A stretch of DNA of 64,000 bases from Paramacrobiotus metropolitanus (lineage: Eukaryota > Tardigrada > Eutardigrada > Parachela > Macrobiotidae). The position numbers and the translations under genes were made by a program. Each line of letters begins with the position of its first letter. Positions within the stretch are counted from its first letter, which is position 1. The DNA lies in the NCBI RefSeq assembly GCF_019649055.1, contig NW_026570226.1, positions 310,001 through 374,000 of the forward strand. Reading direction: 5' to 3'. This document shows positions 53,373 through 64,000 of the stretch, piece after piece. The notes beneath the pieces are model-generated. The model did not search any database, was not told the DNA's origin, and saw only the letters and a list, made by a program, of their open reading frames with translations.

Positions 53373-54902
53373 TTACAGTAGATCATGCATAACGAACGTT
53401 TTGTGGAATTCCTGATAGGAGCTTCCGCCGCTGCTTACTGCCCCGTGACTGACTTCCGCCCAGTGTTTGGCTGCCATAAGAAACTTCTCATTTTTCAATT
53501 CCGTCAGCTTCTGTTGGATTTCAGCGGCTGGAACTATAGCCGAGGGATTTGTGAAGTGTACCGGGGAAATCTGCACACTGAGGCGATTTTGCACCGCACT
53601 TTCTGCGTTGACAGGCTGGTCATCCATTATCGGCCACACCAGTGTCGGGATACCATAAAATATACTTTCTAGCGTTCCGTTCCAACCGCAGTGCGTTATC
53701 ATAGCACCGGTTGCCGGATGACCTATCAGAAATTTTAACAATTAAAATGAACTACTGGGACTGATGTAGAATTTGACTGCGCATTCTAATCAGCTGTCGA
53801 TACATCATTGTGTCGTACCTAAAACTGTACGCTGAGGCACCCATGGTGAAACGATAACGCCGCCTGGCTGGTGTGCCAATTTTTCAATTTTTGTATTGAT
53901 TTCCGGAGGAAGCAAGTTCTGTTGCTGTTCACGCAGTGACCAAATTGCGGGACTGCCATGAGCCATTAAAGCTGTGGCTATCTCTATTACCTGCTCATCA
54001 GGCAAAACAACCATCGAACCAAACGAGACGTAAATCACACTGCGTAGTGGTTGCTCATCGAGCCACTGCACTAGCATTCGTGTAGCCGGCGAGAAGTCGG
54101 TTTGTGTCACAGCCAGCAAAGGTCCGACAAACTTGAGCGGTACATTCCAACTAGTCAACTTTGTTTCCAAATTATCCACAGCTTCCGGGTCAAATTCCCT
54201 GAAAGAATTCACCAAGAACCCCGACGTTAGTGGAACAGCATCGTTGATTCGCAAAATGAAGTTTTTCGTGCTTTCGGTCATCATCGGTAAATTCGTCGCG
54301 AGATCAATGGGGCGTATCCGGTCAGCATAATCCACTGCATCTTTGCAAACAGGCGTGTCTTTCGTGACAACCAGCATATGTCGCAGCAAACTGGCTGAAA
54401 ACGCACTAAACATATAACTTGGAATGTTGTGCGAGTGCCCGACCTGGATGGGGGCCGTCAAGCAAAAATCCGTTATGATTACGGTAATACGCAAATCTAC
54501 ATGAGCAATATTCGGCTTCTCTCCATCAGCAGCAGAAATATTTGGAGCCAATACGTTCACATCGCCTTGTTCGATCAAACCCAACAAATCGTTCCTCCTG
54601 GTAGATTCAGCGATTAGCGCCCGACACACTGAGACAAGAAGCGGCTCCATTCGGTAGGCAATGTTGTAGTCCGCTATTTCGTATTCCGCGTCGTTCTTGT
54701 CTGTAATGCCGACTAACCTCAGCACTGGCTGGAAGCGGTCGGGAATCAGTTCCCGTTGATATAGCTGGTTCACTTTGCTTTTGGACAAGACCATTGTAAC
54801 AAAGTATCCATGATCCATCAGTTTCTTTCCCAATTCCAGTAGGGGAATGATGTGTCCAAAAAGAGGAGGACTAACCAGTAATGCATGCGAACGATCGTGC
54901 AT
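53373..54902 (-). CDS. UDP-glycosyltransferase with plant-type (PSPG) donor box
   Basis: The product belongs to glycosyltransferase family 1, which transfers sugar from a UDP-sugar to small lipophilic acceptors. Two exons, 53819-54902 and 53373-53722, join in phase within a glycine codon and give 477 residues. The N-terminus MHDRSHALLVSPPLFGHIIPLLELG carries the catalytic His (residue 17) and has no signal peptide; no C-terminal membrane anchor exists, unlike animal microsomal UGTs. The donor box runs from Trp354 (WVPQRTVLGH) through THCGWNGTLES to PIMDDQ. It is exactly 44 residues long with the final Asp-Gln, as in plant PSPG enzymes (animal UGTs have HGG..G and a longer anchor). The intron interrupts the box after WVPQRTVL. 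Possible origins are horizontal transfer followed by intron gain, or an old soluble GT1 lineage. The acceptor is unknown. Confidence 0.92.
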
Positions 54903-55910
54903 ATTGCAGAAATTAAGTGGGCTGAATCAAAAATCTCTGTCACCGATCGATCAAAAGTGAGAGCGTAACCTCAGCGCGTATAATACGTAATTATGCGCAC
55001 GAGTTTAGAAACAATTTGCCCTATCCGTAAAATAGGAGTACTTGCAAGCACCAAACAGTTTTACAGAGAGCAATCACGCTTCAGTGCAGTTTACTTTTAC
55101 AGTTAGATCTCTACAAGTACTTTCTACGCTGAGTGAGGCTCAGTGAGCATTCTTGAACCGTAAAGCGAAAAGCCCGATCAACTGAAGGGTACATGCTGAC
55201 CTGCTATGTTATTGCTAATAGCCAAATGGAGAAGAAAACCGTTAATTTTCCATCGATTCGGTTAAGTAAAAGAAATAGAAAAAACTAGGATCTAGAGCTG
55301 CGCTTTGGCCGCTCAAGCCCGCGGGCCGAATACGGAGATGGTACAGAACGCATGACTTTAAGCAATATTGTCGCCATAAGCAATTAAAACTGCAACTTTT
55401 ATCATTTATAATATTATACAATTCTAGAAAAATAGCATACATACCAGATACATACCAGACTGAGGGTGGGGCTGTGTTGAGTTCTCGTTAAACTCTTTTG
55501 CCATTGTACCGCGGGAAACCAGATACAGTATTTCATGAAATTCCCCAAATTAGTTCTCTCTACAGTAAGTGCTTAGGCTTATTGTGGAAACCTTGCACAA
55601 ACTAGCGAAACAAATAGGAAGGTGCACTTAAGTACAAGGAAGGTGGTACAAGTAATCGTAACAGTAGATAGTGAATCAGTGATGCACGATGCAGCCTACC
55701 GTAAATGTGATCCAGAACAAAATCACTAAACAATAATGCAACTAACAACACTCTGCCTTCCTCCCCGGACTCTCTCTCAAGTCGCTTAGCGCTATTATGG
55801 AATGAAATTCCCCTGGAGTCCTGGACAAAGAAAGTTACGCCTCGGTCAACATGTTTAGGAGTGCACTGGATACCGTCAACTGGAGCAACCTGGACTTTGT
55901 TAAACGTTTT
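54903..55910. other. Spacer between UGT and LTR element
   Basis: No gene was found. The UGT promoter should lie next to 54903. Short frames on both strands lack similarity to known families. Confidence 0.5.
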
Positions 55911-56229
55911 TGTAATACTAATGTGAGGCGATGGCTCCCTTGCGTCCACCTGCGTGACGCTACTGGCGCTACGGGAGTGCTTCGTTGCACTACTCCATGG
56001 GGAATTGCCGTCTGTGACGCAGCGCTTTTCTGATTGGTCGGCTACTGCCGTTCATTATGTTCACTGCTGCGCAGTGCTTTAGAGTTGTCGAGAGCAGGTG
56101 GAATTTGGCTCTCTGAGTTGACTGAACGTCAGTGTGTTGGTTTTCACGATAGAGAACGTTAATAAAGTGTACTACGTAGACTGGATATCGTGCGTTGTGC
56201 ATTTCTTCCTTTAAACGTCACGTATTACA
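55911..56229 (+). repeat. Candidate 5' LTR
   Basis: The sequence opens TGTAATAC and closes GTATTACA, a perfect 8-base inverted end with the canonical TG..CA. It contains a CCAAT-type box (GATTGGTC) and an AATAAA signal near 56160, as expected for promoter and poly(A) functions of an LTR. The second LTR is outside the window, so identity between LTRs cannot be tested. An alternative right boundary near 56291, adjoining the primer-binding site, remains possible. Confidence 0.65.
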
Positions 56230-57713
56230 CTCCACGGAGTCCTGTCAGTCTGGGCTACCGTCCTGGACTCTTTCACAGTCCACGGTTATATGGTAGCAGA
56301 GCCGTGAACAGACGGTTTCTGAGGAATCTGCTGGCGAACGGCCATATTCATCTGTTGGCGAACGGCCACGATCATCTGTTTGGCGAACGGCCACATCGAT
56401 CTGGATCATATCGATCTTATTACACCAGTAAGGCACTGGTTTTCCTCATCTGAAGCAAGGCGCACTCATCGGATTATCAGATCTAAAGGCAGCACTGACT
56501 AGAGAGTCTCCTGTAGGAGAACTCGTCGTGCACATCAATTCAGACGGCAGAAGGCTGCGGTGCAAGACCTCTCCTGTCGGAGAACTTGTACTGTTTCCTC
56601 TGCTAGGCAGCGGGCACCTCTTGTTGGGGTCAAGGCTGTCGGGCACAAGAGCCGAGAAGCCACGAGCTGGCAGCACCGAATGAGGTGCCAAGATATCCGT
56701 TAACGCGCTCCATCAAATTGGTTGTAGAGCGACCTGCTGGTAGGCTTGACAAGCCCAGCAGAAGGCTGAATAGGTCGGACAGGAAGGCGCCACAACCGTG
56801 CGGAATACGGCTGCGCGGGATCGGACTGTGGAGAAGATCATCTGGATCATCTCCGTAATCTGGATCATCTTTTCGCGGGATCGGAACGGTAGACAGGTAA
56901 AAACCGTTATTAATTATCGGATTGGTTGAAATGTAGAAAGCGCAATTCTCATTGGTCGGTACTGAGCTGAGCTAGACGTAGGCGTAGCTTTTGCACACGG
57001 CGCGCAAGTCTGGCCGTCGATCTGTGACGTCAGGCCGGTCAGAAAATTTTAACGGACACACGTGATTGGTCAGTTAAACGAACTCCGATTGGTCAAAAAA
57101 ATTTTAACGGTAAAATCGATCAAAAACGATCTCCCAACGATCTCCCAGCTGTGAAAACGATCTCTTTTCATCGGAAACGATTTAGATTTAACTAAAAGAA
57201 GTTGGTTTTAATTGAACTGAAGTGACCAAAAAGTGACCATCTCGGAGATCGATCATCTCGAGATCGTCAGTGACCTTGACATCAGATCAGATCGATCTAA
57301 AACGATCTCGTAACGAACTCTCATCAGTTAAAACGATCTTTTCTCATTGTAAATGATCTCAGAAATCAGTTAAAGGAAGATCTGTTTTCAATCGAACTGA
57401 GTTGACCGAAAAAGTGACCATCTCGGGAGATCGATCATCTCGGAGATCATCTAGTGACCTTCTCACGAGATCAGATCAGAGTAGGACAGATCGAGAGACC
57501 TTTACAGATGAAGCTGAGCATCAGCTCTCATCTTCAAGCAGCGAGGTGAACCAGGAGGTCACCAAAGAAGGAACTCGGAACGAGCTGCAGAGATGGATCT
57601 GACATCTAACCGACCAGGATAAGAAGGAGAACCTGGTTAGATCTCACCGAGCAGCTTCACATTATTGATGATCTGGAGATGAAACAACAACTGAGGACAT
57701 CTTCGAGAGTCCA
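56230..57713 (+). repeat. LTR-element leader with repeats
   Basis: After the primer-binding site, GGCGAACGGCCA occurs three times between 56333 and 56392. From about 57110 to 57460 an approximately 180-bp unit rich in ACGATCT/GATCTC words appears twice in tandem with divergence. No protein similarity was seen. Long repetitive leaders in retroelements often carry packaging or translation signals, which is inference here. Confidence 0.7.
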
Positions 57714-59222
57714 ATGGCATCTGATGAGATGATGTCTAATCGCGGAAATGAAGAATCATACTTCACTGAAGATGAGATGACATTGAATATGTCGTTTAAA
57801 ACGGCCATGAAGGAAGCTGATCGAGCCCAGGGATTGACACCCTTCGAGGACATCCCCGAAAGTCTGATTGAAAGGAATCAGACAGGGAAGATCGTCAATG
57901 TACGATCTCCATCTCCGAACAGTCCCACTTCGAACCTGAAAAAACGAGTCAGAGAACTTGAAACCTCATTGGAAGAAAAAGAGGCACAAGTTATCAAAAA
58001 GAAACAGGAATATCAGAGCAAATTGGGATCGCTACAGACGCGCATATACGAACTGGAACAACAACAGGGCGTATTGGAAACTAAAGCGGAAGAATGGAAA
58101 GTTCGATATGAACGTCAAGTGCAGATCGCCGAAGAATCGATGAAGATAGCCGATGACAGGGAGATGGAAGGCTACATAGCTGTGAACGAACTTAACGAGA
58201 GCATGTCCGAAGAGACAGCTGAAAGGTCACGGCACATAGCCGAATTGAAGGATCAGTGCGATGAACTTCGCAAAAAGGCAGATGAAGCTGAAGCGAAGCG
58301 AGATGAGTATGCAAACAAACTAGCGGAAGCGACCAAACGATTGACAGCAGTGAATAAGGATATATTCAAGCTCAGAGATGACCTGAAGCTTAAAGATGAG
58401 AATATTCAAACTCTCCAACGGGAATCGGAAGATCATCAGAAACGAGCTGATGATGCCCTCAAAGTGGCACAAGACCTGAGAGAGCTCCTAGCTACCGAAG
58501 GAGAACGACTAAAAGATGAGATCAGGCAGGTCACTGAGGAGAACGCGCAGCTCAAAGAAGCTGGTCAGCAGGCGGCCGAATGGGGCCAAAGATGGGAAGA
58601 TGAAGCACGACGACTAGATACGAAGGTGACAAAAGTCGAAGTGGAAAGCAAAGAACATCAGAAAAAGATCCGTGAGCTGACAGATGAGAATATAAAGCTC
58701 AATACGGAAATAGTCGATATGACACAAACAGTGATGACTCACCAAGACGAAGTCACCCAATCGAGAACTCGACTGAAATCGGCAGCTGACGCGTATGCTC
58801 AACTGGAACAGCAAATGAATCAGCTAATTGACCAGATTAAAGCGAGAGAGATGGACGAAAAGGAGTTAAACACAGAGACGATTCAGCGGCAGAATTTCGC
58901 CCACATGCTCAAGCAGGAGCGAGATCAGCTGCAAATGGAAAACGAGCAGCTTAACACCAGAATTAAACGTCTCGAAGATGAGAACAAGGGCCTAAAAGTG
59001 ACAAATAAACACAGGGAAGAGCTAATTCTGCAAGCAGGAAGTGCAAAGAGAGATGCTGCCGACACACCCCGCCCAGCTATAGTAAGGCACAAGAAGCGGG
59101 CGGGAGCTTCCACTTTGAGATGCCGCTACGAACGGGCGGCGGCACAGGAGGCTTCAAAGCGGAAAAGGATGGGGAAACTTCGGATAATAGGAACCCGTCA
59201 GGTAGTCACCAACCACATATGA
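57714..59222 (+). mobile_element. Retroelement part: coiled-coil open frame upstream of gag
   Basis: A 502-codon frame encodes an almost uninterrupted alpha-helical coiled coil from about residue 80 to 440, rich in Glu, Lys, Gln and Arg (for example KRVRELETSLEEKEAQVIKK), with a basic end. Such a separate coiled-coil frame before gag is unusual for Ty3/gypsy elements. It may be a gag-associated assembly protein or an acquired host coiled coil; it resembles no single host protein by eye. Confidence 0.7.
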
Positions 59223-60844
59223 GCTCGGGTGACCCTTCACAGTTCCAACGGCCCATCGAAACAGCGGTTAAGGACGGCGCAAATCAAGATGCACGCTCTC
59301 CACGGCACGAACACGACGGAAGATTCTTCCAGGAATATCGTAACGAACGCAACCAACGAGAAGATCGGAATGAAAATCGAGGACAACGGGAATTTAACAG
59401 ATCCATCAGAAACATGGGTCGCAAAACTGATCTTGCGACTTTCGACGGCAACCGTGATGCGTTAAGCGGATGGATCCGATTAGTAAGAGAAACACAACGG
59501 ACATACGACATGACTGATGATCAGATACTGATCGATATCGCCAGCGCCGTTAGAGGACCAGCAAAGACCTGGTTCGATGCCGAAAGAGACATCGAAGAAG
59601 CCGAAGAGGAGGTTTACACCGTCACGGAATGGTTGAACAAGTTTAAAGATGAGTTTGGTGATCGAAATGAAGAAGTTCTTGGCTTACGCGAAGCCATGAA
59701 CAGGAAATTTAAACCAGGAAAAGAAACACCCGAACAGTTCTATCAGGCAATGATGAAGTTCAAGGCAAAAAGGGCCATTACTGAACTACAGGCAGTTGCC
59801 TTTCTGATCGACGGATGCAGAACTGATCCCGATCTCTATAAAGCCCTGAAGATAAGAGAATTCAAAACGCCAACGGAGATAAAGGACTTCTTCCGATCGT
59901 GGACAGCTGGCGAGGACAAATATAAAGTGGTGGAAGGTCAACGCAACCAACCGGAGATCGCAACCATCCGGTCGGGCCAAGCTGAAATGGCACAGCGACA
60001 ATACGCACCCACACCGTCCCCTGTGGAATACCAGACGAGATCGCCATCCCCAACTCGTAAGGAGATGACTTTCATCGACAGCCAAACTGGACAACCGATC
60101 TCATATGCCATGGTCGCCGCGATACAAGCGCAGGCAAGGCCAATGGCCCCGGCAAATGTTATGCCGAGTCCCCTGAAGGGAGGGGTGCCCCAACAGCAAG
60201 GAAGGTCCAATTATGGAAATGGAAATGGAAACTGGAATAGTGGCCAACGAAATGGCAACTTCAACCGAAATCAGGGGCAGGGCAACTATCAGCCCAATAA
60301 CCGACAAGGGAACTACCAGCAGAATCGCGGCAACTATCAGCAGCCGCAGGGTTCCCGAACGGAATGGAAATTCGGTCAAGTCGATGGATGGATCGCCCAG
60401 GGCGTGCAGCTGTGCCAAAATTGTGGATTTGGAAACCACGATGCACAGAACTGCATGTTCGCTGGCATGCCACCAAACCGGAATCCGAACTTGTTCGCCA
60501 CCCGAGAGTGGGAACGGCTGCGAGCCCAAGGCGGTTGGCGACAAGCAGTAGCGAACGGCTACGACCTGGTCGCGCGATGGGCCGCGTTCAAACAGGTGAA
60601 CGGCGGCGGCGCCGGCCAGGGCAATGGAAATGGTGGCGGTGGCGGCTATAACGGCGGAGGAAGAGGTGGCTTCCGCGGAAGAGGTCGCGGCAATGGACGC
60701 GGCGGATATGGCAACCGGAACGGCGGCGGCAACGGACGCGCCGATAATAACGACGGCGGCGGCGCGAACGGCGCTGGCCAGAGAAATGAACAAGTCCAGC
60801 AGCGGCAGCAGGTGCTGGATCAGGGAAACGGCCAAGATCAGTAG
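59120..60844 (+). mobile_element. Retroelement part: gag-like frame with zinc knuckle
   Basis: The frame contains a capsid-like segment (TDLATFDGNRDALSGWIRLV, RGPAKTWFDAERD, TVTEWLNKFKDEFGDRNEE) typical of retrotransposon gag. A Gln/Asn-rich stretch follows, then a CCHC zinc knuckle (CQNCGFGNHDAQNC), and the frame ends in an RGG-like glycine/arginine-rich tail, as in RNA-binding nucleocapsids. It overlaps the preceding coiled-coil frame by about 100 bases. Confidence 0.9.
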
Positions 60845-60921
60845 GTGCCGGTGAGCCTACTGATCCTCCGCAACCGAAACCACCGGATAAAGGAGGAACG
60901 CAGAATCGGACTGCGAAAGAG

Positions 60922-61944
60922 ATGGCTAATAAGATGCCATCATCAGTGGGCAAAGGACCACAGCCACAGAATCGGACTGTAGGCGAAGCGGCTAATAAGA
61001 TGCCGTCATACCAGCTGAACGAGATGGCTCAAAAGATGCCATCACAAGTGGACAAAAGGCCACTTCCGCAGAATGTTACTGCGAAGTCACCACAGAATGG
61101 TACTGTGAGTGAGATGGCTCAAAAGATGCCATCACAGGTGAAGAAAGGACCACCTGCGCAGAATGGAACTGCGAAACTACAGCAGAATAGTACTGCTGAT
61201 GATCAGTTGATAAATAAAGGAAAATGTAGTGCCGAAAAGCTAAAAGAACGGCGCGCTCAACGTAACGAGATCATTCGAAAGGCGAACTTGAAGAAGAAAC
61301 TGGAAGAAGAAGAGACGAATGATCAACACTCCAGATTCCGAGGGTTTCTACGTAATCAAAACGCAGAGAAGGAGATGAAAACGAAGTTTGGGAATTGTCC
61401 GGAAGATGAAGATGATACGGTACTAAAACAAAAGTGGTTAGAACAGAACGCCACAGTGGGCAGCAAAGATGAAAAACCACTTCCTATAAGGAAAGCACCA
61501 GTGAGAGATCAGGGAGCAAGTGCAGTCGCCAAAACTAACGACAAAAAGATCGTTGAAAAAGGTCAGGAAAAGGAACTGACGCTGCGAAAAGTGCAGCTTA
61601 AAGAGGGCGAACAAGCACAACAGATCTCCGATGACTCATTGGATGATGCAGAGATGCTGCAGCGGAAGCAAGACTGGCAAAAGGTGACATATCGACCTCA
61701 TGGGAACCACGGCATGTGGATACCTGTTTCGCCGAAAGCATCTCAGAAAGCGAGAATGTCAAAAGAAGATTACTGGGACATGCAGCAGTTGCGGACTCAG
61801 TTCCAGAGAAAACGTCTCGATGAGTTGGTTACCGGGAAACCAGCTCAAGGATTAATGAACCCTGTCCCAGTGTTCAACGAGATCGTATATAAAACGACAC
61901 TCGCTGATCAGAATCGAAATGCTCTCCAGCTGATAAACCGTTAA
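60922..61944 (+). mobile_element. Retroelement part: charged frame with degenerate repeats
   Basis: The N-terminal third repeats a motif of the form NKMPS..GP.PQNGT several times. The rest is lysine/glutamate-rich and probably helical. No known domain was recognised. Its position between gag and protease suggests a gag-pol linker or accessory region. Confidence 0.6.
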
Positions 61945-62078
61945 ATTACGGAGAAAAAGTTCCGTTACAGAAACTGCCAGATGGTGGATTTGCAATAAAA
62001 CGAGCTGAAAGGTCACGGGACTTAACCGAAGCGCTACAGAAAGATCCGAATGACAAATCACCAATCCGAACAGATGGG

Positions 62079-63080
62079 GTGTCTTCACAAACCGATCCGA
62101 CGAAAACGAACAATGAGGTATCGGCGAAAGTGATCGACTGGATGACCCAAAACGGATATGAGATGGTCACATATGAAAGATCACCAGATCAACCGGACAG
62201 CGAAGAAGATGAGCTAAAACGAGTTGACCAGATCACAGATGAGATCGTTGAGCATCTGCGTGACAAATCAGATGATGTCACATTGCATCAGACCATCTCT
62301 GAGGTGATCAAAGATCACTCAGAAGTTGCGAAGGAGCAACTAAACGAAGTTGAAAAGACCGTCAAAGATGATAAAGCTGCAAAGGAAAAGGGGTGTGAGA
62401 TGGGAAAAAGCTCAAAAGATGGAAAGAAGAGACAATTTTATGATATCCGAACTGATGTCCCACACAGGATCGATCACCTGAGTTCGATACTGAAGAGGAA
62501 TAGCACCTTAGCGAACGGGCAGGTGTCCTCTTCAGCAGTTGATATGGATCCGGGACCTGTATCGCTTATCCCAGTTAAATGCACCGTTCGTACGCTCAAA
62601 GTACAAAATGGATCGAAGCATAACTTGCCGAAAAGGATCGAAGCGTACACACATGAGGTGAAAATCGGCGACATAAAGGTCCTGGCGATGTTGGATACTG
62701 GTGCGGAAACATCGCTGATTAGCCGACCGTTTTGCGAAAAGAACGGACTGCATGTTTTACCGCTTCCACCAGATCGTTTGGTGAGGATTAACGGAATCAG
62801 CGGGACATCAGGCTTTAACGTGACGCATTACTGCGTAGCACCAGTGACATTGCGGAAACGGACCAGTCAACACTCCTTCTACGTAAGACCGAAAACAGAT
62901 GATGTACAAGTATTATTGGGACATGATTTTCTGGCGACAAAGTTCGTCTTGATCGATAATCATGGGGAGGAGGAAGTTGAAGATGAGCCGAAATCAGCTG
63001 TCAAAGTTGTATGCCAGCGATCTGCTTCATCGTTAACGGAGTTTCATCTTTCGTTCCCAGTGCCTCTGGTACTGGGATAA
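62079..63080 (+). mobile_element. Retroelement part: aspartic protease region
   Basis: The frame contains VLAMLDTGAETSLISRPF, the catalytic DTGA signature of retropepsins. A flap-like segment (INGISGTSGFN) and VLLGHDFLATKFVLID, the conserved glycine-containing C-terminal strand, follow. An acidic/lysine-rich region precedes it. Confidence 0.88.
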
Positions 63081-64000
63081 CGGCGTTTGCCCGTTCTTTC
63101 GGTTTCACTGATGATCTCCCCAGTCGGGTGGAGATCTCCTTTTGGATGGCTGCCATCTTTTCGATCGTCGACAGCTGAGCAGGTGAACCTCCCCTTCGTT
63201 GGTTCATCATCTGCTTTCCCAGTGCCTCTGGTACTGGGATAACCTTTTGATCCGTTTTAGCTGCTTTTACAAGTCCGGTAACCTTTCCGGTTAGAACAGG
63301 AAGCAGCTACTGAAGCGAAACGAGCTCTTGCACCTGGCATGGAGTTAGCAAAGTCTATCCCAGTACCAGAGGCACTGGGAATAAAAGTCGCCAAAGTATG
63401 GGACGATAAGAAGTTCGAAAAGAAACTAGACGCTCCAAAAAAGATGACACAAGATGAACAGATACTCTTAAGCGAGATACGAGATGGAGCGATTGAACAG
63501 CTGAGAGATCATCGAACCGAAAAACAACCGGAGATCATCGAAATCTCATCTGACAAGGATAAAGGGATACCGGATCACGGTTTTTGGAATACGGAAATCG
63601 ACGACAGCAACAACCCATTCGCTTGCCTCGATAAAATGACACTGGAAGAACGTATTAGCAGTTGTCACAACGGTTACAATGAGAACCCGTGTCGAGTGCA
63701 ACTTCAAGGGAGATGTGAGGAATGTCGTCGAGATGCTTGTCAAGATGATCTCAGAGATTGGCCAAGCTGCAATGCGGCAATCGAAGAGACGAAAAACCAT
63801 GTCCAGAAGGAAGTGAAAAGTATTAGTAGAACAAACTCAATGTGGAATCAGCACATCGAACGCTACCATTGGCAGCGATATAAGGAATGGCTATCCTGCG
63901 TTCGGAACTTCATCATAACAAGGGGGAGATCATTGCTTCATTTGGATAACAGCGTCGATAGCTTGATTGCGAACTTAGGGAGATCGGACCCGAACGTCAA

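Larger units (their letters stand above)
55911..64000 (+). mobile_element. LTR retroelement, probably Ty3/gypsy-like, 3' part outside the window (fossil)
   Basis: The element starts with a candidate LTR (55911-56229) and continues past the end of the window. Parts seen are the LTR, a primer-binding site at 56292-56302 (TGGTAGCAGAG, complementary to the 3' end of initiator-Met tRNA), a long leader, a coiled-coil open frame, a gag-like frame with a zinc knuckle, a repeat-containing charged frame and an aspartic-protease region. Reverse transcriptase, integrase and the second LTR are not in the window. Gag similarity and the protease type suggest Ty3/gypsy. The long open frames point to a fairly recent insertion, but without the second LTR no age can be calculated. 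The visible part is not obviously intact; it looks rearranged, with perhaps a few breaks towards the right edge. Confidence 0.85.

Noticed and set aside
60101-60835. Long minus-strand open frame of 244 codons
   Set aside because: It is the complement of the glycine/arginine-rich gag tail. The GC-rich codon bias removes stop codons from the opposite strand.

Overview
The window comes from an animal (metazoan) nuclear genome. Its genes are split by short spliceosomal introns of about 50-400 bases with GT..AG ends. They encode metazoan proteins: the NALCN-channel subunit UNC79, a FERM protein of the band 4.1-like 4 type, the CCA-adding enzyme TRNT1, villin, syndapin/PACSIN, SPOP and SKP1. Short introns, small intergenic gaps and AT-rich spacers fit a compact protostome genome. 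A tardigrade is one possibility, but the sequence alone does not settle the taxon.

Layout. 1-12430 (-): UNC79, cut at its 3' end by the window edge. 12431-18461: transposon-bearing spacer in which a 1,085-bp piggyBac-like element sits inside a near-palindromic foldback element. 18462-22338 (+): EPB41L4-like FERM gene, convergent with 22576-24888 (-) TRNT1. 24912-27420: a 5'-truncated LINE, then a non-autonomous hAT-like element rich in TCCGA motifs. 27832-32493 (-): villin. 33313-34116 (-): an SSAT-like acetyltransferase. 34692-35087: the N-terminal remnant of a Tc1/mariner transposase. 36825-40512 (+): PACSIN/syndapin. 41331-41963 (-): an unrecognised coiled-coil gene. 44016-49620 (-): SPOP, with a selenocysteine tRNA gene on the opposite strand inside one of its introns. 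51390-52762 (+): SKP1, head-to-head with SPOP. 53373-54902 (-): a UDP-glycosyltransferase with a plant-type signature. 55911-64000: an LTR retroelement that runs off the window.

Most notable observations. (1) A tRNA-Sec gene carries an 18-nt insertion exactly at the canonical tRNA intron position 37/38; removing it leaves an 87-nt tRNA with every tRNA-Sec hallmark. (2) In the nested transposons, the undamaged palindrome arm preserves the empty TTAA site of the inserted element. (3) The octamer TACTCGTA/TACGAGTA occurs 16 times, about eight times chance. (4) The glycosyltransferase has an exact 44-residue plant-type donor-binding box. (5) In PACSIN, reading phases predict that inclusion or skipping of one exon removes or keeps the SH3 domain.

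The host genes are mainly housekeeping and cytoskeletal and do not form a pathway cluster. Villin, PACSIN and the FERM protein act at the actin-membrane interface. SPOP and SKP1 are both cullin-RING ligase adaptors. TRNT1 and tRNA-Sec both belong to tRNA biology.
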